From Candidatus Acetothermia bacterium (lineage in GTDB: Bacteria; Bipolaricaulota; Bipolaricaulia; RBG-16-55-9), in assembly GCA_016201405.1 (NCBI GenBank), contig JACQCZ010000014.1:170631-234630 (forward strand): a stretch of DNA of 64,000 nucleotides. The letters run 5' to 3'. The notes beneath the pieces were generated by a model that was not told the origin of the DNA, did no database searches, and worked only from the letters and a program-made list of their open reading frames with translations. Position 1 is the stretch's first letter. Every line of letters starts with the position of its first letter. A program made the translations under genes and the position numbers. Of this stretch, positions 45,722-54,574 are shown in pieces.

Positions 45722-46731
45722 AAGTCTATCTGCCTATCTTTGCCAAGAGCGAAGACAAGAGTTATCTCAGCCTTGTCAATGAGCAGGAAGATTTGCTCTT
45801 TTTGCAGAGTCTCTTGGACAAGAAGGTCGAAATTGACATCGGCGCTGACGTTCCTCAGAAACCAGAATACGAAATATTAGTCACAGGTCGGCCAACTCGC
45901 GAATACCTGACAGCTAGCGATAAACTTCACACTCTGATCATTCCATTCGCGGGGCTGCCGGAGACAACTCGTGAGATGCTTTACGAATTTCCCGGCATCA
46001 AGGTGCATAATCTGCACTTCAATGCCGATGAGACAGCCGAGATGGCGGTCTCGCTGCTGATGGCCTCTGCCAAGCACCTCATCCCGATTGATCGAAGCTT
46101 TCGGCAGCATGAATGGGGTCAGAGATACGAAAATCCATCATCATCAATTCTGCTCTTTGGAAAGAGTGCACTTGTGCTTGGGTACGGCGAAATTGGCCAG
46201 CGGATCGCGAAGATCTGTTCTGCGCTTGGAATGAGCGTCCGGGTTATCAAGAGGACTCTCGACATGAAACCCGGTGCATGCGCTTCAATTGAAATTCACC
46301 CAATCACAGAGCTGGCAAAGCTGCTGCCATCAGCAGAAGTGCTTGTAATAGCTCTTCCACTGACTGCGGAGACAGAAGGACTGCTGGGAAAGAGCGAGCT
46401 CGACCTATTGCCGAAAGACTCAATTCTAGTCAACATCGGGCGAGGCAAGATTGTGGATGAGGAAGCACTCTATCAAACGCTCAAAACGGGCAAAATCAGA
46501 GCAGGTCTCGATGTCTGGTACAACTATCCGCGCGACAACAACGACATGACGAAGACTCCGCCATCGAGATTTCCGTTTCACGAGCTTGAAAATGTCGTCA
46601 TGAGCCCGCATCGTGGCGGCCACTCACAAGAGATGACAAAGCGCCGTATGACTGCATTGGCAGACTTGCTGAACCTCGCTGCTCTTGGCAAACTACTTCC
46701 GAATGCGATCGATGTGCGACGTGGATATTGA
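45718..46731 (+). CDS. D-2-hydroxyacid dehydrogenase (NAD-dependent)
   Basis: A 337-residue oxidoreductase with the Rossmann motif GYGEIGQRIAK, the VNIGRGKIVDEEAL segment, catalytic Arg/Glu region and SPHRGGHS with the catalytic His. Its substrate cannot be predicted. The ATG overlaps the MutS-like stop by four bases. Confidence 0.85.
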   Translation: MKVYLPIFAKSEDKSYLSLVNEQEDLLFLQSLLDKKVEIDIGADVPQKPEYEILVTGRPTREYLTASDKLHTLIIPFAGLPETTREMLYEFPGIKVHNLHFNADETAEMAVSLLMASAKHLIPIDRSFRQHEWGQRYENPSSSILLFGKSALVLGYGEIGQRIAKICSALGMSVRVIKRTLDMKPGACASIEIHPITELAKLLPSAEVLVIALPLTAETEGLLGKSELDLLPKDSILVNIGRGKIVDEEALYQTLKTGKIRAGLDVWYNYPRDNNDMTKTPPSRFPFHELENVVMSPHRGGHSQEMTKRRMTALADLLNLAALGKLLPNAIDVRRGY

Positions 46732-46838
46732 CTCTATCAAAGTTGACGAGAGCATCACAATCTTTTTATAGTCTCGAAGCAAAATTCATGCTCAATCTCT
46801 TGCTCATTTGACATTTGCGCGTAGAAAGGAATCTATTT

Positions 46839-48581
46839 ATGAAGCAGACTTCGAAGCCCAACCAGACTTTGACATCATTCGCATCGCTCCCAAAGACGGC
46901 CATTGACTTTATGGACTGGAATTGGCCCAAGATCGAGCCCTATTTTCAGGATTTACAGACCCGCTCTCTTGAAAAGAGGGACTTACATAACTGGATGTCC
47001 GATTGGTCCAAGCTTTCATTACTCATTCATGAGTCCTATGCGCGATTCCAAGTGGGCACAACGTGCAACACAACTGACAAGAAGCTTGAAGAGAGATTCA
47101 ACATTTTTCTGGAAAATGTCTATCCAATGTGTGATGCCGCAGATCAGCAATTGAAATTGAAGCTGCTAAAAAGCGGACTGAATCCGGAGAATTTTGATGT
47201 GCCTCTAAGACAGATTCGCTCAGAATCGGAATTTTTTCGTGAAAAAAACCTGCCACTCTTCACCCAAGAAAAGAAGCTCACCTCGGAATACAACAAGATT
47301 ATTGGAGCTCAAACGGTCAAATGGGATGGCCTTGAGGTCACGATTACTCGTCTCGAGCCTGTCTCTCTCGATTCGGACAGAGCGCAGCGCGAGAAGGCCT
47401 GGCGTCTTGCTTCAGATCGCCAACTGCAAGACCGCGAAAAGCTGAATGATCTCTGGATCAGGTTCTTGAATCTGCGAGAAGAGATCGCAAAAAATGCCGA
47501 TTATTCAGATTACATCTCGTATCGCTGGGAGTATCTCTCGCGTTTTGACTACACACCTAGAAATTGCAAAGAGTTTCATGCCTCGATCGAAGAGGTCGTC
47601 GTTCCTGCTGCAAAGCGCATCTTAGAGAAGCGTAAAAAGCAACTTGGCTATACGACGTTGCGCCCCTGGGATCTCAATGTCGATCCGCTCAATCACCCCA
47701 GCCTCAAGCCCTTCAATACTGCAAATGAGCTGACATCCCGATCAGCCGCTGTCTTTCACAAGGTCAACCCAAAGCTGGGAGCGTACTTTGACTCCATGAT
47801 TTCGGACAAGGTGCTCGATCTGGAGAATCGAAAAGGGAAGGCTCCAGGCGGCTACTGCACGACCTTCGCTTCGACTGGGACGCCATTTATCTTTATGAAT
47901 TCCGTCGGGCTGCAGCGCGATGTGCGCACGATGCTTCACGAAGCTGGCCATGCCTTTCATGCCTTTGAAAAGCTGAAGCTGCCCTATTACAAACAGCATG
48001 ATGTCGGGGCTGAATTTAACGAAGTAGCATCTATGGCCATGGAACTGCTTGCCTCACCCTATCTCACCAAAGAGGATGGAGGCTTTTATTCAAGGACCGA
48101 AGCGGCTCGGGCACGCATCCAACACCTGGAGGGCATCGTGCTCTTCTGGCCCTACATGGCTGTGGTGGATGCCTTCCAGCATTGGGGCTATGAAAATCCA
48201 AAGGCTGCTCTCGATGCTGCGAAGTGTGACACTACCTGGAACAGACTCTGGGATCGCTTCATGCCTGTAACCGACTGGAGTGGACTTGAAGATGCAAAAG
48301 TGACCGGTTGGCATCGCAAGCTCCATATCTTCAATTACCCATTTTATTACGTGGAGTACGGCCTGGCTCAACTGGGTGCCGTTCAAGTCTGGAGAAATGC
48401 CCTCAAAAACCAGCCTCGCGCTGTTGTCGATTATTGCAAGGCTCTCGCCTTGGGAGGGACTGCATCCCTTCCAAAACTCTATGAAGCTGTCGGTGCGCGC
48501 TTTGCCTTTGACTCGGCAACTTTAAAAGAGGGCATCTCGCTGCTTGAATCTGAGATGAAGGAGCTAGAAGCCCAAGCCTGA
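46839..48581 (+). CDS. pepF: Oligoendopeptidase F (M3 metallopeptidase)
   Basis: A 580-residue zinc peptidase of family M3 that cuts short cytosolic peptides. HEAGH with His367, Glu368 and His371 is the zinc motif, followed about 25 residues later by the EFNEVASMAMELL glutamate ligand. AAAGGA precedes ATG 46839; the longer frame from 46815 lacks support. It converges on an esterase gene with one base between stops. Confidence 0.9.
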   Translation: MKQTSKPNQTLTSFASLPKTAIDFMDWNWPKIEPYFQDLQTRSLEKRDLHNWMSDWSKLSLLIHESYARFQVGTTCNTTDKKLEERFNIFLENVYPMCDAADQQLKLKLLKSGLNPENFDVPLRQIRSESEFFREKNLPLFTQEKKLTSEYNKIIGAQTVKWDGLEVTITRLEPVSLDSDRAQREKAWRLASDRQLQDREKLNDLWIRFLNLREEIAKNADYSDYISYRWEYLSRFDYTPRNCKEFHASIEEVVVPAAKRILEKRKKQLGYTTLRPWDLNVDPLNHPSLKPFNTANELTSRSAAVFHKVNPKLGAYFDSMISDKVLDLENRKGKAPGGYCTTFASTGTPFIFMNSVGLQRDVRTMLHEAGHAFHAFEKLKLPYYKQHDVGAEFNEVASMAMELLASPYLTKEDGGFYSRTEAARARIQHLEGIVLFWPYMAVVDAFQHWGYENPKAALDAAKCDTTWNRLWDRFMPVTDWSGLEDAKVTGWHRKLHIFNYPFYYVEYGLAQLGAVQVWRNALKNQPRAVVDYCKALALGGTASLPKLYEAVGARFAFDSATLKEGISLLESEMKELEAQA

Positions 48582-48582
48582 G

Positions 48583-49458
48583 TCATTGAGCCTGAGAGTG
48601 TCTCTCAATAAAACCAATGATGGTCTGAGTGGCCAAGTCTCCATCTCTGCCAATATCCCAAACGAGCTTTAAATGGGCTGTATGAGAAATTTTGACCAGC
48701 ATCACTTCATCATGATTGGTTCTTAAACGTGCGGCCATCACTTCGGATTGATGCCCAAGGGATGGCAAATCGCGTTCAGCATAGATGATCAAGAAAGGCG
48801 GCTCATCTGTGCCGACGTGATCAATAGGCGAAGCTTGTTTGCGAGCTTCGTGATTGCCAGTAAAGACAGAGCTGAAGCCAACCACTTCACCAAGATCAAA
48901 GACCCCACTCAAGCTGATTACACCTCGTATTGAACGACTCGAAAGACCCTCAGCTGCTAAATACTCTTGATCAAGCGCTAGAAGTGCGCCGAGGTGTGCG
49001 CCAGCTGAGTGGCCACCAACAAAGATCTTTTGCGGGTCGCCGCCAAACTTTGAGATGTTCTCAACTACCCAATGAAATGCATGAGCCACATCTTTGATGT
49101 GCTCTGGATGCTCTACTTCAGGAGTCAACCGATAATTGATCACAACGGTCGTGATGCCTTTACTCGCAAAGGTATAGCCAATATAGCGGTAATGGCTCTT
49201 GTCACTAATCGTCCAGCTTCCGCCATGAATAAAAAATAAGACGGGAGTTCCATTAGCACTATGAGGGCGATAAATATCGAGCTCATGTTTTTGCTGATCC
49301 GCTAATGACTCTGCAATGGAATAATATTTTTGATCTTTGATGACATCGACTGAATAATCCGCGTCTGGGACGCGCAATTTTGGTGAAAGTCCAGAGATAA
49401 AATACGTCGCCAAGATGACTAGACTGAAGATCAGCGCAGATTTAGAAAAATCTCCCAT
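48583..49458 (-). CDS. Alpha/beta hydrolase, esterase/lipase-like, exported or anchored
   Basis: A 291-residue protein with an N-terminal hydrophobic segment (8-24) that may anchor it. The hydrolase domain has the HGGSWTISDKSH oxyanion motif, the nucleophile elbow GGHSAGAH, and the acid and His in the C-terminal region (IIYAERDLP, HTAHLKL). It is of the BD-FAE/carboxylesterase type. The substrate is unknown. Confidence 0.8.
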   Translation of the reverse strand: MGDFSKSALIFSLVILATYFISGLSPKLRVPDADYSVDVIKDQKYYSIAESLADQQKHELDIYRPHSANGTPVLFFIHGGSWTISDKSHYRYIGYTFASKGITTVVINYRLTPEVEHPEHIKDVAHAFHWVVENISKFGGDPQKIFVGGHSAGAHLGALLALDQEYLAAEGLSSRSIRGVISLSGVFDLGEVVGFSSVFTGNHEARKQASPIDHVGTDEPPFLIIYAERDLPSLGHQSEVMAARLRTNHDEVMLVKISHTAHLKLVWDIGRDGDLATQTIIGFIERHSQAQ

Positions 49459-49561
49459 AATGCCATCTCCATTTCTTCACACCATTCAAGATCATCAGAT
49501 GAATAGAGAAGCGGCACAAAGTATAATGGAAAAGTGATGTGAGTGGGGGGGTGATTGATTT

Positions 49562-49783
49562 TTGGCTGAACGAGATGAACTAATAACACGCGATGGGCAG
49601 GTGACTCAGGCGCTCAATAATTTGCAGTACAGAGTACAGCTCGATGAAGGTCCAGAGATTCTCTGTTACTCCGCAGGACGAATCCGCAGATTTCGAATTC
49701 GAATTTTGGTCGGAGACCGCGTCTCCGTAGAGCTCTCACCGTATGATCTAACCAAGGGAAGAATTGTATACCGGCACCGATAA
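49562..49783 (+). CDS. infA: Translation initiation factor IF-1
   Basis: A 73-residue OB-fold protein with the typical GDRVSVELSPYDLTKGRIVYRHR ending (shortened here: ELSPYDLTKGRIVYR). TTG is the start; GGGGGTGAT lies upstream at proper spacing. It is not in a ribosomal-protein cluster. After it, 49784-50010 holds no gene I can support. Confidence 0.92.
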   Translation: MAERDELITRDGQVTQALNNLQYRVQLDEGPEILCYSAGRIRRFRIRILVGDRVSVELSPYDLTKGRIVYRHR

Positions 49784-50010
49784 GCGATGATTACTTGCCC
49801 AAGAATGCGTAAGAATCAATCGAGATATGTTGTATGGATTGATGGGCAATGTCTGCTTAACATAAATGGAATGATCAGGACGTTCGAGCTCAGCGCAAAC
49901 AACGCATCTCCACCAATCAATAAAATTACTCTGTAGATTCAATCTTCAAATCAGTCATTTAAAAACTAACTTTTTGGCGTCACTCTTTGACATACTATTG
50001 GATCAGCGAA

Positions 50011-50544
50011 ATGGAACTCGGAAACGAAATTGAGATTCGAGAAGAAGAGCTACTTCTGAGCCGTGTCGCACTCAAAGATCAGAAGGCCTTTGAAGAGTTA
50101 TACAGAAGATACAGCCCCAGACTCTTCCGCTATGCACAAGTGCGGCTGCGGGATAGTCATGCTGCCGAAGAAGTGACGCAAGAGGCGCTCTGGGCCATCT
50201 GGCAAGGCGCGCACCGCTATCAAGGAACTTCAAAGCCGTCTACGTGGATCTTTGGAATCGCTCATCATAAAGTGGCAGATTTGCTCAAGAAGCGCATCAA
50301 AGAGAATCTCACGCAAGATGAGTTATCAAAGCGCTCCAAACATGAATCAGACGTGAATCATGCCAAAAACGACGTGCTGCATGCAGCGCTGGCCAAAGTG
50401 AGTGAGCCTTGTCGCGATGCGCTCGTTCTCTCGTTCTTCTACAAATTCAACTACAAAGAGATCGGCGAGATCTTGGGCTGCAACGAAGGGACTGTGAAGA
50501 ACCGGATTTTTCGGGGCAAAGAACAATTGCGAGAGTTACTGTGA
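50011..50544 (+). CDS. ECF-type sigma factor
   Basis: A 177-residue sigma70-family protein. Region 2 lies at about 20-85 (KAFEELYRRYSPRLFRYA) and region 4 at about 115-175 (YKEIGEILGCNEGTVKNRIFRGKEQL, in parts). The start is uncertain, as no ribosome-binding site is clear; a TTG at 49987 is an alternative. It is followed 22 bases later by a methyltransferase (Ogt) gene rather than a normal anti-sigma gene. Confidence 0.88.
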   Translation: MELGNEIEIREEELLLSRVALKDQKAFEELYRRYSPRLFRYAQVRLRDSHAAEEVTQEALWAIWQGAHRYQGTSKPSTWIFGIAHHKVADLLKKRIKENLTQDELSKRSKHESDVNHAKNDVLHAALAKVSEPCRDALVLSFFYKFNYKEIGEILGCNEGTVKNRIFRGKEQLRELL

Positions 50545-50566
50545 GAACCAGGGGTTGAGGTGAGGC

Positions 50567-51256
50567 ATGCCTGAGCAGAAAAAGGAACTGAATATGAACG
50601 AGATGACTAAAATTGAAGAAGAGATTAAAAGAGAGATCGCCGCAACTCGTCTTCCAAGCGAGGTCTGGAAGAGATTGGAGCAGCGCATGATCAAAGAGGA
50701 TCAGGCATTTAAGGGCGAGCGCATTTATTACACCACGAGCAAAACGGAAGTGGGGCGCATCCTAGTAGCTTCATCCGCCGAAGGGCTCTGCCGAGTGGCC
50801 TTGCCGAGCGAAGATGACCGGGCCTTTTGGAATTGGCTGCGCCGTCGCTTTGCCACGGGCAGAGTGCAAGAGAGTGCAGAAAAGAATAGTCAGAGCGTCG
50901 AAGAATTGAGGGCCTATTTTGCAGGAGAGCTTCATGAGTTCGATCTCAAGCTCGATCTGCGCGCCACGCCATTTCAAGTGGATGTTCTGCATGAGATCGC
51001 TCGAATTCCATTTGGCGAGACTGTGACCTACAGCCATATCGCCAAGAGCATCGGCAAACCGATTGCTCGCCTGGCAGTCGGAGCGGCGACAGGATCAAAC
51101 CCCATTCCAATTGTCATTCCGTGCCACCGAGTCGTCGGCGCCGATGGCCGAATGGTGGGCTATGGCGGCGGAATTCCGCTCAAGGAGTGGCTGCTTCATC
51201 TTGAAGGGCATGCGATCGAAGATCACAAGCTTGTGGAGCGCGGACTCTTCGATTAG
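50567..51256 (+). CDS. ogt: Methylated-DNA--protein-cysteine methyltransferase with N-terminal extension
   Basis: A 229-residue protein. The C-terminal MGMT domain (about 130-215) has the suicide acceptor Cys186 in IPCHRVV and the helix-turn-helix GETVTYSHIAKSIG. An N-terminal about 50-residue extension contains a helix with LPSEVWKRLEQRM, which resembles the helix that follows zinc domains in anti-sigma factors, but no zinc motif is present. It lies 22 bases after the ECF sigma gene. GAGGTGAGG is the ribosome-binding site. Confidence 0.88.
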   Translation: MPEQKKELNMNEMTKIEEEIKREIAATRLPSEVWKRLEQRMIKEDQAFKGERIYYTTSKTEVGRILVASSAEGLCRVALPSEDDRAFWNWLRRRFATGRVQESAEKNSQSVEELRAYFAGELHEFDLKLDLRATPFQVDVLHEIARIPFGETVTYSHIAKSIGKPIARLAVGAATGSNPIPIVIPCHRVVGADGRMVGYGGGIPLKEWLLHLEGHAIEDHKLVERGLFD

Positions 51257-51681
51257 CGTCCTTTCGCTTCCTCGCCGCGCAGCACCATGCAGTTGCTATT
51301 CCCCTTGGCCACAAGCTTCTCATTCGCATCCATAATTTCACATTCGACCAAGCCAATCGTTCGGCCCCTCTTAATAACCTTAGCGGAAGCCATAAGTGTG
51401 GTCACCCAGACCGGGCGCAAGTAGCTCATTTGCAAATCAATCGTGGTAAATGATTCGCCTTCTTCCAGTGTCGATGCGAATGCAATTCCCATGGCGGCAT
51501 CGGCTATATCACAGAGAATTCCGCCATGCACTGTCCCCATCGGGTTGTAGTGGTTTTGGGTCGTCTGAAGTGAGAGCTTTGCAGTCCCATCCTTGCAGCT
51601 CAAGACTTTAAAGCCGACGAGCCGAGCAACGGTGGGATGCGGGATCTCTCCGCTAATCATTTTGTTGATAACGTCTCGCAT
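51253..51681 (-). CDS. PaaI/hotdog-fold thioesterase
   Basis: A 142-residue acyl-CoA thioesterase of the hotdog family. The NPMGTVHGGILCDIADAAMG motif (key residues His and Asp) and the AKVIKRGRTIGLVECEI segment define the PaaI-like type. It follows the secreted-protein gene by 8 bases on the same strand; I chose ATG 51681. The substrate is unknown; it is far from the paa operon. Confidence 0.85.
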   Translation of the reverse strand: MRDVINKMISGEIPHPTVARLVGFKVLSCKDGTAKLSLQTTQNHYNPMGTVHGGILCDIADAAMGIAFASTLEEGESFTTIDLQMSYLRPVWVTTLMASAKVIKRGRTIGLVECEIMDANEKLVAKGNSNCMVLRGEEAKGR

Positions 51682-51689
51682 AGCCAGTC

Positions 51690-52109
51690 TTAAGGAAGAA
51701 GCACGACTCCCTCGATCTTGCGGCAGTCCTGTTGCAAACAACCCAACGGATTGCTGGACGCGTCGGTATTATAGAAGAGCCCAAGCTTTTTCCCGGAGAC
51801 AAGTGCATCCTGCAAGAGACTCAGAACTCCCGAAGAAGAGATCTCTTGAGTGGCGAGAGCGAAGAAACTGATGCTCTCGGCCTGAACTTCAGCGCAGCGA
51901 ACGTGGATTCTCCCACCCTGCAATGAGGCGCTCCCAGGGAAGACTGCCACTTGAACCGGGGTGCAAGTAAAGGAACTAACAGCGGGCTCGGAAGTCTCGG
52001 CAACACTTGGAGAGCCATCCAGATAAATGAAGCCGATTGCAAAAAGCAGACTGACCATGATTAGAGGCAAAAGACTCTTTGTGACTAAATTCTTGCTAAA
52101 GGAAATCAT
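51690..52109 (-). CDS. Small secreted protein of unknown function
   Basis: A 139-residue protein with a signal peptide (hydrophobic core 13-28, cleavage region near SVAE). The mature part has four cysteines (FTCTP, VRCAE, GCLQQDC) and a KIEGVVLLP end. No family is recognised. GAGGTGAG precedes the ATG. It is cotranscribed with the thioesterase. Confidence 0.6.
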   Translation of the reverse strand: MISFSKNLVTKSLLPLIMVSLLFAIGFIYLDGSPSVAETSEPAVSSFTCTPVQVAVFPGSASLQGGRIHVRCAEVQAESISFFALATQEISSSGVLSLLQDALVSGKKLGLFYNTDASSNPLGCLQQDCRKIEGVVLLP

Positions 52110-52327
52110 ACGCTCACCTCTTTCTTTTATCAAGATAGATAGGAATGAAATAAAATCCAAACCTGAAGAGGAGTCAATCTCCATAACGAATGGAACTTGA
52201 TCAAGAAGAAAGAGGATGAGTTGAGATGCCCCTACGCTCAGTTTTCAATGAGCCATTTTCGCAAACATCGTGCCGATCCCGTAACGCAAGTCTCCAGAGC
52301 ATGGGCATGCAGAGAGCGCGCGGATTA

Positions 52328-53569
52328 CTAAGATGCGTTCGTCTTCGCACTCTCACCGGGAGGGTGAGGCGTCAACCGAGAGGTTTCAGGCAGCCTCCGC
52401 TCCAGCGCCAGCGCCGAGGTGCCAGCCGCAATTGAGACCGCCGCTGCAGCAAGAAACGTCGCTGTAGGCGAGAGGCTAAGCATTTGGGTACCCAATGTCG
52501 GTGCAAGCGCCAGACCGACCCACCACGACAGACCCATCGTCGCCATGTAGCGGCCTCGCAAGCTTGTCGGGGCGAGATCGGCGACAAGCGGCATCAGCAC
52601 GGTCGTATGGAAACATTCACCGACGCCAACGGCAATCGCCGCCGCAACCAGCGCAGCGTATGCTGTGACGGCGCTCACGCCTGCGGCGACCACGAGCATG
52701 CAAGCATTGGCAAAGATCGCCGCGGCCATCGCCACCATCAAGACCCGCCGGCGGCCCTCTGCAAACCTGGCGATCGGCAGTTGGGCCGCAACGACTGCGG
52801 CGGCGTTGGCGAGCAATAGCAATCCGATTTGCGTCTCGCTGATACCGATCTCAGCCTTGGCGTACAGAGGCACAAGCCAGGTGAAGACGCCCCAGCCGAC
52901 CGCAATCATCGCCACGTTGATGCAGGCTAGGTGTAAAAAAGCTCGATCACGCATCATCAGCCGGTATCCTCCAACAATCGGCTTCGGTCGCACGTCATCG
53001 CGCACGACGCTGACCAAAACGAAGACGTAGGCGAGGTAGGTGAACGCGTTAGCGAGGAAGAGCAGAACGAACCCGGTCAAGCCGTAGCTTGCAATGAGGC
53101 CACCGAGTGCGCCGCCAAGTCCAATGCCAGCGTTAGAGGCAACGCGCGAGACGGCGGTAGCACGATGGCGTAGCTCAGGAGGTGCAAGCGCTGCCAGCAG
53201 TGTGGATTGGCTCGGACTGAGAGCGCCATTCCCGGCACCCGCTAAAGCAGCAGCAACGAAAGCCCATGCAGGCGTATGAGCAAACGCCAGTCCGGCATAC
53301 CCGGCGGCCAGTGCAACGCCACCGCCTGTCGCTATTGCACGAGCCCCGAAGCGGTCAATCCAGGGGCCCACGAGCGGTGCAGTAACGACCGCGACGCCGG
53401 TGATCAGACCGATCACGAGCCCGGCGGTGCCCAGGCTAAACCCGCGGCCAAAGTGCAGATAGATAATCTCAAAGGGGAGAACAGCTCCATACCCAAAGTA
53501 GTTCAAGAAGATCCCCGCTTCGACGAGCCAGAGCTCACGCGAGAGGCCGAAGCTGAATCGGTGCGCCAT
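52328..53569 (-). CDS. Major facilitator superfamily exporter
   Basis: A 413-residue 12-helix transporter. The sequence after helix 2 (GPWIDRFGARAIATGGG) fits the MFS A-motif. It starts 4 bases after the EamA stop and is probably coregulated with it. Codon use and GC content are visibly higher than in the neighbouring genes. A drug-efflux role is an inference from the neighbour EamA and the XRE regulator. Confidence 0.82.
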   Translation of the reverse strand: MAHRFSFGLSRELWLVEAGIFLNYFGYGAVLPFEIIYLHFGRGFSLGTAGLVIGLITGVAVVTAPLVGPWIDRFGARAIATGGGVALAAGYAGLAFAHTPAWAFVAAALAGAGNGALSPSQSTLLAALAPPELRHRATAVSRVASNAGIGLGGALGGLIASYGLTGFVLLFLANAFTYLAYVFVLVSVVRDDVRPKPIVGGYRLMMRDRAFLHLACINVAMIAVGWGVFTWLVPLYAKAEIGISETQIGLLLLANAAAVVAAQLPIARFAEGRRRVLMVAMAAAIFANACMLVVAAGVSAVTAYAALVAAAIAVGVGECFHTTVLMPLVADLAPTSLRGRYMATMGLSWWVGLALAPTLGTQMLSLSPTATFLAAAAVSIAAGTSALALERRLPETSRLTPHPPGESAKTNAS

Positions 53570-53573
53570 TCCC

Positions 53574-54431
53574 TTAATCACGGCGAGCAAGGTAGACACC
53601 TCCGAGAGAGAGTGCCCCTCCGGCAACAGCAAGCCATGGCGGCATCTCGCTGAGGATGGCCCAGCTCAGGAGGACCGCGACTATGGGGATCAGATAAAGC
53701 ATGGCACCCATCTGGCCGGCACTCGTCCGCCGGAGTGCGAACGACCAAGTCGCAAAGCCGATTGCTGTTGGAAAGATGCCCAGGTAAATAGTGAGGCCGA
53801 TCGCGGTCTCACCAGCACTCTGCATGTCTTGTATGAGCGATGGCGCGAATGGCAGGAGAGCGAGGGTCGCGGCTGCGCAGCCAAGCCATGTGACTTGGAA
53901 GGCCGAGACTCGCGCCAAGACCGCAATGAAAAGAAGCGCGATGCCGAGAGCGACATTGGATCCGGCTTGCGAGGTTGCAAAGCCGATGATGGAGCTGCCA
54001 ACAAAGGCTATGGCGCAGCCAGAGAAGAGTCGCCGCGGAAAGCCTTCGCGAAGAAAGATGCCAGCCAGGAGAGCGATCAAGAGTGGCCCGCTACCAACAA
54101 GCATTGCTGCTGCTCCCGCATCGACGTGCCGCTCAGCCTCATTCAGGGCGACGCTGTACACGCCGAGCCAGAGGGTGCCAAAGGCGCCAATCACTGCAAG
54201 ATCACGTCGTGAAGGCAGCGGCTCACGCCGCGCAAGCGCGATTGCTCTGAGGATCGCGCTGCTGACCAGTACGCGCCCGAGCGCCAGTGCGCCTGGTGCC
54301 ATCGCCTCTCCTGCATCTCGGATCGCTACGAACGCCGAGCCCCAGAGTGTCACCGTGACTAGACCCGCGACCAGAGAGGCAGCATCCATCCGTCTGGCAG
54401 CAGGAACAATCGTCTCATCATCAGCGACCAT
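53574..54431 (-). CDS. EamA-family (DMT) transporter
   Basis: A 285-residue membrane protein with about ten helices in two EamA repeats (for example VTLWGSAFVAIRDAGEAMAPG and GAMLYLIPIVAVLLSW). GAGAGGAAG precedes the ATG at 54431. A strong promoter with an operator dyad lies upstream. GC-rich, with a typical proteobacterial look. The exported metabolite is unknown. Confidence 0.85.
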   Translation of the reverse strand: MVADDETIVPAARRMDAASLVAGLVTVTLWGSAFVAIRDAGEAMAPGALALGRVLVSSAILRAIALARREPLPSRRDLAVIGAFGTLWLGVYSVALNEAERHVDAGAAAMLVGSGPLLIALLAGIFLREGFPRRLFSGCAIAFVGSSIIGFATSQAGSNVALGIALLFIAVLARVSAFQVTWLGCAAATLALLPFAPSLIQDMQSAGETAIGLTIYLGIFPTAIGFATWSFALRRTSAGQMGAMLYLIPIVAVLLSWAILSEMPPWLAVAGGALSLGGVYLARRD

Positions 54432-54461
54432 GGTCACACTTCCTCTCTCATGGTGGTCGTG

Positions 54462-54506
54462 AATATAGGTGTAGTAGCGGAGCATTTCAATTACCTGCAA
54501 GGTAAT
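54462..54506 (-). promoter_or_regulatory. eamA promoter with ATTACCT / AGGTAAT operator
   Basis: On the minus strand TTGAAA (54485-54490), 17 bases and TATATT (54462-54467) form the promoter. A perfect 7-bp dyad, ATTACCT and AGGTAAT (54490-54506), touches the -35 box. It lies between eamA and the divergent XRE regulator, so it is the likely binding site of that regulator. Confidence 0.65.
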
Positions 54507-54574
54507 GGCAGCAAGGTTTTTTATTGGCGTATACTCGACCTCAGGATATGGGGATCAGTCGGAGGGGATCAGGA

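Noticed and set aside
49787-49936. A 49-codon plus-strand frame right after infA
   Set aside because: No ribosome-binding site and no similarity to rpmJ or any small ribosomal protein; likely a chance frame.
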